Source: JBBDXI01 sp040902425 (GTDB lineage Bacteria > Planctomycetota > Phycisphaerae > Phycisphaerales > UBA1924). Taken from it: a DNA stretch of 24,352 nt. This document shows, one piece after another, positions 17,394 through 24,106 of this stretch. Location of the stretch: positions 1 through 24,352 of the forward strand of contig JBBDXI010000062.1 in NCBI GenBank assembly GCA_040902425.1, read 5' to 3'. Numbering within the stretch: the first letter of the stretch is position 1; each line of letters begins with the position of its first letter. Under the pieces are notes generated by a model that did no database searches, was not told the DNA's origin, and worked only from the letters and a program-made list of their open reading frames with translations. The translations under genes were made by a program, and so were the position numbers.

Positions 17394-18314
17394 CTACGAC
17401 ACATCCACCAGCGTAAACACCTCCGTAAACGCGAACCCGATCGAGATGTTGATCTCCCCCCCGCCCGTGATCGCCACCGAGAAGCCGTCCAGCACCGTCG
17501 CCAGCGTCAGCTCCTCGCTGTCGTCGGGCTTGCCCAACACCGACGGCACCAGCCCCACCCCCACGTCAAACCCGGCCCCGTAGGCGATCCCCACCCCGAT
17601 GCTCAGCGCAACCCCCGCCAGCTGCGGCGGCGGCTTCGGCGAGAGCGAGACCCCGGCGCCGAAGCTCACCCCCACCGACGCCCCGATCGAGACCGAGCCC
17701 GTCCGGGCCCAGCACACCATCCCGTGCGCCAGCCCGCAGATGCCCGCCGCGTACTGGAGCCCCAGGATCGCCGAAACCCCGGCCTGCGCGCACGGGAAGA
17801 TCGTCCACCCCGGCGGCGGGGCCGTCTCGCCGTTCGCGCGGACGTCCCGCCCCACGATCGCGTCCGTCCGCGACCACGCCTGCGGGCCGCTGATGCTCCG
17901 GCTCTGCGCGGGGTTCACAACCTCCGCCACGAACCGCTGCCGGATGTTCGGCGGGCTCAGCAGACGCGCCAGCGCCGCCGCCTTGTTGATCTTGGACCGG
18001 TGCTGCGACACCGCGCCCTCGGCGCGCCGCCGCATGTCCGCCGCGAAATCCTCGTACGACCCGCCCCGCGCGATCAGGCTCACCAGATACCTCTCCACCG
18101 CCGCCACCTCCTTGCTCTGCCCGATCCGCGTCCGCTTCACATTGCGCAGGATCGACTCGACCTCCAGCCGCGCCGCCGCCACGTCGGCCGCCGTGGGCTT
18201 CCCGCCCGGCCGGAGCGCGAAGGGGGGCTGGGGGGGCCGGGACCTGAGCTTGTCGGCGGCCGCGCCGGCGGCCTTCTTCAACGCGAGCGCGGCGGGGCGG
18301 GGGGCGGGCTTCAT
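17394..18314 (-). CDS. Unknown protein with glycine-rich C-terminal half
   Basis: The 306-residue protein starts at ATG 18314, with AGGAAGGAG seven bases upstream. The first 60 residues are Ala/Pro/Lys-rich without a clear signal peptide. Residues about 60-150 are helical and charged (ARLEVESILRNVKRTRIG, AAVERYLVSLIARGGSYEDF). The C-terminal half alternates small and hydrophobic residues with many glycines (VSIGASVGVSFGAGVSL, GVALSIGVGIAYGAGFDVGV) and ends INISIGFAFTEVFTLVDV. The alternation suggests beta strands, perhaps amphipathic or membrane-associated. Two cysteine-containing stretches (FPCAQAG, GICGLAHGMVCW) separate the halves. I recognise no family. It has its own strong promoter and a long leader. 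Confidence 0.75.
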   Translation of the reverse strand: MKPAPRPAALALKKAAGAAADKLRSRPPQPPFALRPGGKPTAADVAAARLEVESILRNVKRTRIGQSKEVAAVERYLVSLIARGGSYEDFAADMRRRAEGAVSQHRSKINKAAALARLLSPPNIRQRFVAEVVNPAQSRSISGPQAWSRTDAIVGRDVRANGETAPPPGWTIFPCAQAGVSAILGLQYAAGICGLAHGMVCWARTGSVSIGASVGVSFGAGVSLSPKPPPQLAGVALSIGVGIAYGAGFDVGVGLVPSVLGKPDDSEELTLATVLDGFSVAITGGGEINISIGFAFTEVFTLVDVS

Positions 18315-18379
18315 CGGCGGGCTCCTTCCTCGAGAGTGGCGCGGCCGCGGGGCCGCCGGGACATCGGCGCGATGCGGGA

Positions 18380-18499
18380 TCAGCGACGTGCGCGGGCGCG
18401 ACGATCGGCGGCCGGGAACAAGGAGAGAGACAGGCCGCGCCCGCGCGGCGCGCGGCACACGCGGAGGGCGATCGGGACGCTCAGGATCGCCGGGCCCAC
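18380..18499 (-). CDS. 39-codon upstream ORF in the leader of the glycine-rich protein gene
   Basis: GTG at 18499 is preceded by GGAGGAGG with a five-base gap, the strongest ribosome binding site seen in this part. It opens a 39-residue frame (MGPAILSVPIALRVC at its start, arginine-rich end) ending at TGA 18380-18382. It lies wholly inside the leader between the promoter and ATG 18314. It could be a leader peptide that couples or attenuates expression, or a small protein. The high arginine content may simply reflect high GC. Confidence 0.35.
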   Translation of the reverse strand: MGPAILSVPIALRVCRAPRGRGLSLSLFPAADRRARARR

Positions 18500-18547
18500 G
18501 GGCGCCTCCTCCGGATTGGCGGCGAAGCCCCCCGTTCGCGCCCGCTT

Positions 18548-18575
18548 AGAATACGGCATGGGCCGGGGGTGTCAA
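18548..18575 (-). promoter_or_regulatory. Sigma-70 type promoter
   Basis: On the minus strand TTGACA (18575-18570) and TATTCT (18553-18548) are separated by 16 bases. The -35 is perfect and the -10 matches at four of six positions, striking in such GC-rich DNA. Transcription should start near 18541, giving a leader of about 227 bases to ATG 18314 that contains the 39-codon ORF. It lies in the 388-bp gap 18315-18702; the rest of that gap, toward moxR, shows no gene. Confidence 0.72.
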
Positions 18576-18702
18576 TCGGCGGTACGCCGGCGGGCGGCGC
18601 CCGCGAACGCCCGCGACGGGCCCGTCAGCCCTTCACCACCCCGCACCCCCACCCGTCGTTACTGCCCGCCGTGCTCCTCCGCCGCCCGGAACGCCGCGCG
18701 CC

Positions 18703-19791
18703 CTACCGCATCACCGCATCCATCTGCCTCTTCTCCTGCGGCGTCACCCCCTCCACCGCCGTCCCCTCCAGCAGCCCGTCGATGATCCCGTCCGTCGTCA
18801 CCTGGTCCGCCTCCGCGTTGAAGTTCGTCAGGATCCGGTGCCGCAGCACCGGCTTCGCCACCGCGCGGATGTGCTCCGGCGTCACGTGGTAGCTCCCGCT
18901 CAGGATCGCCCGCGCCTTGGCCGCCAGCACCAGGTACTCGCTCGCCCGCGGGCCGGCGCCCCACGAGACGTAGTCCGACACCATCTGCGGGCGCTGGTGC
19001 CCCTGGTCCATCGGCTCCTTGATCCGCGTCGCCCGCACCAGCCGCAGCGCGTAGCGGATCACGTGGTCCGCCACCGGCGCCTGCCGCACCAGCTCCTGCA
19101 CCCGGATGATGTCCGCGTGGCTCAGCACCGGCGTGATCTTCACGTCCCGCTTGGTCGTGCTCCGCCGCACGATCTCCAGCTCCTCGTCGGCCTGGGGGTA
19201 GCTGATGTGGATCATGAACATGAAGCGGTCGAGCTGCGCTTCGGGCAGCGGGTACGTCCCCTCCTGCTCGATGGGGTTCTGCGTCGCCAGCACGAAGAAC
19301 GGCTGCGGCAGGTGGTGCTGCACGCCCCCGATCGTCACGTGGTGCTCCTGCATCGCCTCCAGCAGCGCCGCCTGCGTCTTCGGCGGCGTCCGGTTGATCT
19401 CGTCGGCCAGGATCACGTTCGCAAACACCGGCCCCTTCACGAACCGCAGCTCGCGGCTCCCCGTGCTCTTGTCCTCCTCGATCACCTCCGTCCCCGTGAT
19501 GTCGCTGGGCATCAGGTCCGGTGTGAACTGGATCCGCGAGAAGCCCAGCGAGAGCGTCCGTGAGATCGTCGAGATCAGCAGCGTCTTCGCCAGCCCCGGC
19601 ACCCCCACCACCAGCCCGTGCCCGCGGCAGAAGATGCACGAGAGCATCTGCTCCACCACGTCGTCCTGGCCGACGATGACCTTGTGGATCTCCCCCTTCA
19701 GCCGGTCGTAGGCGCTCCGCACCTCGGCGACGGCCTTCTCGGGGTCGGTGGCGGCGACGGCGGCGGGGCTGGATGCGAGCGGGTCGGGCAT
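18703..19791 (-). CDS. MoxR-family AAA+ ATPase
   Basis: The 362-residue ATPase begins, after a short Ala-rich N-terminus, with KVIVGQDDVVEQMLSCIF. It has Walker A GVPGLAKT (63-70), FTPDLMPSDITGTEV, Walker B VILADE (126-131) with INRTPPKTQAALLEAMQE, and sensor 1 ATQNPIEQEGTYPLPEAQLD. The C-terminal lid includes RRPQMVSDYVSWGAGPRASE-type MoxR sequence. MoxR ATPases act as chaperone-like helpers that mature partner proteins, usually with DUF58 and von Willebrand-domain genes beside them. None is visible here: the next gene on this strand has its own promoter. GGAAGG lies six bases before the ATG. Confidence 0.93.
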   Translation of the reverse strand: MPDPLASSPAAVAATDPEKAVAEVRSAYDRLKGEIHKVIVGQDDVVEQMLSCIFCRGHGLVVGVPGLAKTLLISTISRTLSLGFSRIQFTPDLMPSDITGTEVIEEDKSTGSRELRFVKGPVFANVILADEINRTPPKTQAALLEAMQEHHVTIGGVQHHLPQPFFVLATQNPIEQEGTYPLPEAQLDRFMFMIHISYPQADEELEIVRRSTTKRDVKITPVLSHADIIRVQELVRQAPVADHVIRYALRLVRATRIKEPMDQGHQRPQMVSDYVSWGAGPRASEYLVLAAKARAILSGSYHVTPEHIRAVAKPVLRHRILTNFNAEADQVTTDGIIDGLLEGTAVEGVTPQEKRQMDAVMR

Positions 19792-19840
19792 GGGGGGCCT
19801 TCCGTGGGGGTTGTGGGTGGATGATACGGGGCGGGGGAGC

Positions 19841-19889
19841 CGGATGCAGCACGCGGCATACGGCGGGCGGCAAGCGGCAAGCGGGAAGG
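19841..19889. repeat. 7-bp periodic array (GGCAAGC family)
   Basis: Seven degenerate heptamers in a row: CGGATGC, AGCACGC, GGCATAC, GGCGGGC, GGCAAGC, GGCAAGC, GGGAAGG. The block GGATGC-x-GCACGC is shared with the inverted arm inside the sigma gene (23745-23757), so both belong to one heptamer family. It lies between moxR and the terminator of the PDZ gene. Confidence 0.75.
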
Positions 19890-19937
19890 GGGGTGGGCGC
19901 GGTGGCTGCGCCGCTTGGCATTGGCCGGTTCGCCGGC

Positions 19938-19976
19938 AAAGAAAAAGCGGCCCCCGCGCTCTCGCGCCGCGGCCGC
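19938..19976 (-). terminator. Intrinsic terminator of the repeat-containing PDZ gene
   Basis: On the minus strand GCGGCC pairs with GGCCGC, enclosing a further GCGC-GAGA-GCGC hairpin, and TTTTTCTTT follows. It lies 42 bp past the stop at 20018. Confidence 0.85.
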
Positions 19977-20017
19977 ACCCCCTATTCCGACGAAGGCCCT
20001 TGCTTCAGATGCCTCAG

Positions 20018-21331
20018 TTACCGGGGGTTGCCCGGCTCGTACCAGTAGCTGTTGCGGTCGCGGTCGGGCGCCCGGTTGAAGCGGTCATTCGAGGAGCTGC
20101 TGGGCACGTGCGGCGCATCGGGCTCCGGCGGGACCTGCTGGGGCATGCGGTGCTCCCACTGCGTCTCGCCGGTGTTGTAGGTGCGCCCGCCCTGCCAGGT
20201 CGTGACGCCGGGGCGGAAGAGGTTCACGTTCATCGTCCGCTCCCGGCCGTCGCGCAGCACGGTGAGGCGGACGGTGTCGTTGAACTCCTTGCGGGCCAGC
20301 GCGTCCCGCAGGGTCTCGGCGGTCGCCGGCTGGCGCCCGTCGATGCTGACGATCACATCCCCCGAGCGCACCCCGGCGTGGTCCGCCGGGAGGTTCGGGT
20401 TCACCTGCTCGATGAGGATCCCCTCGCTGAACCGGCCGCGGGCCCCCGCCTGCCGAAGGTCGTTCTGGTCGGCCTCGACCATCATGACGCCGAGGACCGG
20501 CCGCTGCGTGGAGAACTCGGTGGTCCCCATCGTGCGCCGCTCATAGCTGAAGCGGTCCTGGTTGCCGGGGTAGGAGCGCTCCGTCGAGTAGAAGCGGTCC
20601 GGCGACTGGCTCGTCCGCTCCTGGTAGTACAGCCGGTCGCGATCGGCCGGCGTGTAGCTCCGGTCCTGGTAGGTGGAGCGCTGCTCGTAGCGGAAGCGGT
20701 CCTGGTCCGACGGGTAGCGGTCGGTGTACGTCCGCTGCTCATACCGGAAGCGGTCCTGATCGCTGGGATACCGCTCCGTGTAGGTCCGCTGCTCATAGCG
20801 GAAGCGGTCCTGGTCCGAGGGCATGGACCGCTCGGAGCGGAACCGGTCCTGCTGCCACTGGTCGCGCGGGCCCATCTCGGTCGTCCCGAAGCGCTGCTCG
20901 GTCCGCAGGCTGCTGGCGATGGTGCTGGGCAGCTCGATCTGCGCGATCGTGTTCTGCTTGCTCTCATCCAGCACCTGGATGGTGTTCCCCTGCACCTTCA
21001 GGCAGTGCGGGTCGATCGCCTTGTTGTCCACGTCCGCCTTCACGATCTGCCCGTTCTGGAGCGTCAGCGTCACCGTCTTGTTGTCGCTCGTCTCCTTCTG
21101 GATCAGCGCCAGGTCGGCGCTGCGGAGCACCGGCACCATCAGCGACCCCCCCTGCATCCCGGACTGGTCCTGCTGGCCGAACTGCCCCTGCTGCGTGTAC
21201 TGGTGCTCGCTCTGCTTGTGCTTCTGCTGCTCCCAGCTCTTCTGGGTGTCCTGCTGCTGGGCCGCCGCCGTCCCCGCAAGCAGCGCCAACGCCAGCGCCC
21301 CCGTCCCGATCGTTCTGCCTCTGCCGTTCAT
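20018..21331 (-). CDS. Exported PDZ-domain protein with 18-residue tandem repeats
   Basis: The 437-residue protein starts at ATG 21331, seven bases after GGAAGGAG; a GTG 21 bases upstream is less likely. A signal peptide (GALALALLAGTAAA) is followed by a Gln-rich segment. A small beta domain (about 65-135) contains KTVTLTLQNGQIVKADVDN. Residues 171-224 are three near-identical 18-mers beginning PSDQDRFRYEQRTYT, then degenerate copies to about 268. The PDZ domain is about 278-372 (PVLGVMMVEA, SEGILIEQVNPNLPADHAGV, SGDVIVSIDGR). A disordered tail rich in Pro, Asp, Arg follows. It carries no protease domain. The repeats could be a flexible, charged, tyrosine-rich spacer. Confidence 0.85.
   Translation of the reverse strand: MNGRGRTIGTGALALALLAGTAAAQQQDTQKSWEQQKHKQSEHQYTQQGQFGQQDQSGMQGGSLMVPVLRSADLALIQKETSDNKTVTLTLQNGQIVKADVDNKAIDPHCLKVQGNTIQVLDESKQNTIAQIELPSTIASSLRTEQRFGTTEMGPRDQWQQDRFRSERSMPSDQDRFRYEQRTYTERYPSDQDRFRYEQRTYTDRYPSDQDRFRYEQRSTYQDRSYTPADRDRLYYQERTSQSPDRFYSTERSYPGNQDRFSYERRTMGTTEFSTQRPVLGVMMVEADQNDLRQAGARGRFSEGILIEQVNPNLPADHAGVRSGDVIVSIDGRQPATAETLRDALARKEFNDTVRLTVLRDGRERTMNVNLFRPGVTTWQGGRTYNTGETQWEHRMPQQVPPEPDAPHVPSSSSNDRFNRAPDRDRNSYWYEPGNPR
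20528..20821 (-). repeat. 54-bp coding minisatellite in the PDZ gene
   Basis: Three consecutive 54-bp units (20660-20821) encode near-identical 18-mers, differing mostly at E/D and synonymous positions. Degenerate related units continue to about 20528. Copy number can change without frameshift. Confidence 0.85.
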
Positions 21332-21442
21332 CGGAGTCTCCTTCCGTCCCACGCGGCACGCAGCGGGGAGATACGCGCCTCCCCGTCCCCCCGCGCACCG
21401 ACTCGTTGTGCATAGACGGCCAGACTCTACCCGCGGCCGGCG

Positions 21443-21479
21443 TTCACTCCGGTGAAATCGGGGTCATGTTTTTCACCGG
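21443..21479. promoter_or_regulatory. Inverted repeat, possible operator upstream of the PDZ gene
   Basis: CCGGTGAAA (21449-21457) and TTTCACCGG (21471-21479) are perfect 9-bp inverted arms 13 bases apart. A third half-site, TTCAC at 21443-21447, overlaps to make TTCAC-TCCG-GTGAA. It sits 112-148 bp before ATG 21331, downstream of the terminator of the preceding gene. On the minus strand GAAC about 16 bases before GTC at 21441-21425 could be an ECF-type promoter next to it, a weak call. Confidence 0.4.
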
Positions 21480-21543
21480 CCGGCGCCGCTATGAATCAGT
21501 CGGGCTGCGCGAGCGCGCCGCCGGGTGCCGCCGCACCCGCGCC

Positions 21544-21584
21544 AAAAATAAACCGGCCGCGACGGAACGCCCGTACGCGGCCGG
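21544..21584 (-). terminator. Intrinsic terminator of the sigma/anti-sigma/PDZ operon
   Basis: On the minus strand CCGGCCGCG pairs perfectly with CGCGGCCGG. The loop holds a second stem (ACGG/CCGT), and TTTATTTTT follows. It lies 26 bp past the stop of the 385-residue PDZ protein. Confidence 0.9.
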
Positions 21585-21610
21585 CTAGCGGAGACTCGGT
21601 TGGGACCGGC

Positions 21611-22768
21611 TTACTCCCGCCCCCGGTTCAGGCGGTCGAGCTTCTGCTCAAGCCGATCGAGCTGCTGGTCGAGCCGCGACACCTTCTCGTCGAGCTCGGC
21701 CAGTTTCTTGTCCAGGCTGCTGAGACGCTCCCGCATCTCGCCCCCCGCCCCCGCCGCGCCGCCCGGGGCGGCGAACATCTCCAGCCGGTCCTGGCCCGGC
21801 CCGAAGATGTAGTTCTTTCCGCCGCCCGCGCCCAGTTGGTTGCGGTAGATCCTCAGCGCCTCCTGCATTTCCTTGTGCGCCTGCGCCTGGCCCTTGCGCA
21901 TCGCACCCTGCGCGGCCGCCAGCGCCTCGGCCTGCGCCGCCCCGGCGCCCTTGCTGGCGCTCGTCACCGCGCCGGGGATATCGAACCGCTGGGCGTCGTA
22001 CTTCTGCAGCTGCACCGTCAGCGCCGACTCCTCCCCCTTGCGCAGAACGACGACCTTCACCGTGTCGCCGTCCTTCTTCTCTGAGAGAATCTCGCGGACC
22101 TTCTCGATCGTCACCGGCTTGCGGCCGTCGAACGAGACCAGCACATCGCCCTTCTTCAGCCCCGCCTTGTCGGCCGGAAGGCCCTCGACGATCCGCTCCA
22201 GCAGCACGCCCGTCCCCGGCTCCAGCTCCAGCTGCTCGCAGAGCGCCTCGCTGGGCTCCAGCATCGTCACCCCGAACATCACCTTCGGGGGCTCCATCTC
22301 GATCACGCCGCCGAAGGCGCCCGTCCCGGGCGCGAAGAATGTCACGTTCCCGCCGGGACCAGCCCTCCAGCCCCCCGCGCCCGCCGGCACGGCCCACGAG
22401 CCGCCCACCCCGCCGGGCACCCCGACCCTCGTGTCGAACCGCATCAACACATCGCCGTCCTTGTCCAGCAGCTCGACCGCCTCATCCGAGCGGCGGATGC
22501 GGCCCTTCGGCACCGCCTCGCCGTTGATCTTCGCCGAGGCCTCCCCGTCCGCCACCGTTACCTCGTAGGTGTCGCCGCCCTCGGTCCGGCTCATCGACAT
22601 CCGCGATGAGCTCTTCGTCACCGTGCTCGTCGAGCCGGTCGCCGGCTGGTCCTTCAGCGCCTTGTCGGCCCTCGTGGTCACGCTCGACTGGCCCAGGGCC
22701 GGCGACGCCGCGAGCGCGCCGGCGATCAGAACGAGGTGGAGCGTCCCGGAGTTCATTCGTGGCAGCAT
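21611..22768 (-). CDS. Exported PDZ and coiled-coil protein
   Basis: A 385-residue product from ATG 22768, with AGGAG eight bases upstream. The signal peptide is LHLVLIAGALAASPALG. A strand-rich region (about 65-160) contains TYEVTVADGEASAKINGE and glycine-rich loops. The PDZ domain is about 165-256 (VMFGVTMLEPSE, GTGVLLERIVEGLPADKAGL, KKGDVLVSFDGRKPVTIEK). Ala/Gln-rich helices follow, and the last about 43 residues are a coiled coil with leucine heptads (SSLDKKLAELDEKVSRLDQQ onward). No protease domain is present. It lies 55 bp downstream of the anti-sigma candidate, likely the third gene of that operon, so it may take part in envelope sensing or be a target of the sigma factor. Confidence 0.85.
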   Translation of the reverse strand: MLPRMNSGTLHLVLIAGALAASPALGQSSVTTRADKALKDQPATGSTSTVTKSSSRMSMSRTEGGDTYEVTVADGEASAKINGEAVPKGRIRRSDEAVELLDKDGDVLMRFDTRVGVPGGVGGSWAVPAGAGGWRAGPGGNVTFFAPGTGAFGGVIEMEPPKVMFGVTMLEPSEALCEQLELEPGTGVLLERIVEGLPADKAGLKKGDVLVSFDGRKPVTIEKVREILSEKKDGDTVKVVVLRKGEESALTVQLQKYDAQRFDIPGAVTSASKGAGAAQAEALAAAQGAMRKGQAQAHKEMQEALRIYRNQLGAGGGKNYIFGPGQDRLEMFAAPGGAAGAGGEMRERLSSLDKKLAELDEKVSRLDQQLDRLEQKLDRLNRGRE

Positions 22769-22823
22769 GTCGCGCACTCCTGTGAGCCCTGCAAATCCGC
22801 CGTTTCGTTTCCCGCGAAGCCCG

Positions 22824-23477
22824 CTACATCGGGTTCGGGATCGTCGTCGACATCTTGATCCGGATGGCCCGGGGGTTCCCCGTGTCGTCCACGCCCATCC
22901 GGTAAAAGTCCGGAACGTACGTCCGCTCCATGATCTGCCGCAGGTAGATAACCTCGTACCCCTGCCCATCCGCCGCCGGCCTCGTCTCGATCATCACCTT
23001 CGTCGGCATCTCCCCCAGCACCAGCCCGCTCTCCTGCCCCCGGTCCAGGTAGCTCCGCAAGGACTCCTGCGGCGTCGGCGCCGGCAGCACCGGGCCCACC
23101 CCCGCCTTCTGGTTCCCGCCCAGGATCGGCATCCCCGCGCCCCAGGCCAGCAGGACCGCGGCCGCCGCCGCCCACCCGCCCCACGAGGCCACCACCCGGA
23201 TGCGCCGCGTCAGGCTCTCCGTCATCAGCGCCTCGACCGGCGCCTCCACCGTCTCCGCGCCCGCCAGCGCCGCCTGCACCTCCGCGCACAGCTCGCTGTG
23301 CATCCGCTGCGCCACCGCCAGGTCGTGCCACAGCGAGGGCTCGACGGCCGCGGCGGCGCGGAACGCCTCCCAGTCGGCGACGCCCGCCTCGCCGTCGGCG
23401 AGCCGCTCGATGAGCGCCTCGGCGCCCGGGCCCTGGAACGGCGCGGGGGTGTCGGGGGTGTCGGGGGTGTCGGTCAC
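22824..23477 (-). CDS. Putative membrane anti-sigma factor
   Basis: The 217-residue product starts at GTG 23477, overlapping the sigma stop as GTGA. The N-terminal cytoplasmic part is helical and acidic (GAEALIERLADGEAGVADWE, LWHDLAVAQRMHSELCAEVQ), like anti-sigma domains. One membrane helix lies at about 97-118 (VASWGGWAAAAAVLLAWGAG). An exported domain of about 95 residues has EVIYLRQIMERTYVPDFYRM. No zinc-binding HxxxCxxC motif is seen, so it is not a classic ZAS anti-sigma. The assignment rests on position, coupling and topology. Its first residues, DTPDTPDTP, come from a 9-bp repeat. Confidence 0.68.
   Translation of the reverse strand: MTDTPDTPDTPAPFQGPGAEALIERLADGEAGVADWEAFRAAAAVEPSLWHDLAVAQRMHSELCAEVQAALAGAETVEAPVEALMTESLTRRIRVVASWGGWAAAAAVLLAWGAGMPILGGNQKAGVGPVLPAPTPQESLRSYLDRGQESGLVLGEMPTKVMIETRPAADGQGYEVIYLRQIMERTYVPDFYRMGVDDTGNPRAIRIKMSTTIPNPM
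23445..23473. repeat. 9-bp array at the start of the anti-sigma gene
   Basis: About three units of TGTCGGGGG on the plus strand, encoding Asp-Thr-Pro tripeptides right after the GTG start on the minus strand. Another case of an oligomer array at a translation start. Confidence 0.8.
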
Positions 23478-24106
23478 AACTCTGCCCTTCCTTCTGACTC
23501 CGGCGCGGCCGCCTCGCGGGCGTCGCCGCCGCTCTCTTCGTCCTTCGCCGCCAGCTCGCGCAGCATCCGGCGGGCCCGGGCGATCCTGGTCTCGATCGTC
23601 GTCTCGGGCAGGTCCAGCACGCGCCCGATCTCGCGGTAGCTCATCCCCTGCACGCACTTGAGGATCAGCGGCTCGCGGTACCCGTCCGGCAGCTGCCGGG
23701 CAAGCCCAAGCAGCCGCCCCGACTCTTCCCGGATGTGCGATGCGGGATGCCGCACGCCGGGTGTCCCGCGGGCCGTTGCTTCCTGCTTCACATCCGACAT
23801 CCCACATCCCACATCCGACATCTCCCTCCCCCGGTCCCAGCGCATCCCCTGCCGCCGCCGGCGCTCCTCCCGCCCTGACGCCCGCGCCGCGTTGATCGCC
23901 ACCGTCCGCAGCCACGGCCGGAGCACCCCGCCATCCCGCAGCTTCCCGATGGTCCGCACGACGGTCATCGCCACATCCTGAAGAAGGTCATCCAACTCCA
24001 CATCCCGCGGCTTGTGCGCCAGCAGCACCGCCGCCACCCACCGCCGGTGCTCCTGCCACAGCGAACGCACCGCGTCCGCATCGCCGCGGATGGCGGCCTC
24101 GACCAT
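23474..24106 (-). CDS. ECF-type RNA polymerase sigma factor with repeat-derived linker
   Basis: From ATG 24106 the product has 210 residues; a TTG at 24145, behind a good GGAGA, would add 13. The sigma-2 region is at about 10-85 (LWQEHRRWVAAVLLAHKPRD, LDDLLQDVAMTVVRTI, VLRPWLRTVAINAARA). Sigma-4 is at about 131-187 (LPDGYREPLILKCVQGMSYR, EIGRVLDLPETTIETRIARA). The linker is unusually long: residues about 94-129 (MSDVGCGMSDVKQEA, then GVRHPASHIREE) come from 7-bp repeats. The factor would direct RNA polymerase to stress or envelope promoters. It is translationally coupled to the membrane protein gene downstream, the usual sigma/anti-sigma arrangement. Confidence 0.9.
   Translation of the reverse strand: MVEAAIRGDADAVRSLWQEHRRWVAAVLLAHKPRDVELDDLLQDVAMTVVRTIGKLRDGGVLRPWLRTVAINAARASGREERRRRQGMRWDRGREMSDVGCGMSDVKQEATARGTPGVRHPASHIREESGRLLGLARQLPDGYREPLILKCVQGMSYREIGRVLDLPETTIETRIARARRMLRELAAKDEESGGDAREAAAPESEGRAEL
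23731..23821. repeat. 7-bp arrays in inverted arrangement inside the sigma gene
   Basis: On the plus strand, 23731-23765 reads as heptamers GGATGTG, CGATGCG, GGATGCC, GCACGCC, GGGTGTC. After a 24-bp spacer, 23790-23817 reads ACATCCG, ACATCCC, ACATCCC, ACATCCG, then ACAT. The two arms are roughly complementary. The whole block is in frame and encodes the long linker between sigma-2 and sigma-4. The right arm is the same heptamer as in the receiver gene at 9323-9357. Confidence 0.88.

Noticed and set aside
20018..22768. HtrA/DegP proteases, suggested by PDZ domains
   Set aside because: Neither PDZ protein has a GNSGG-like serine motif or a His/Asp pair; they are PDZ proteins without a protease domain.
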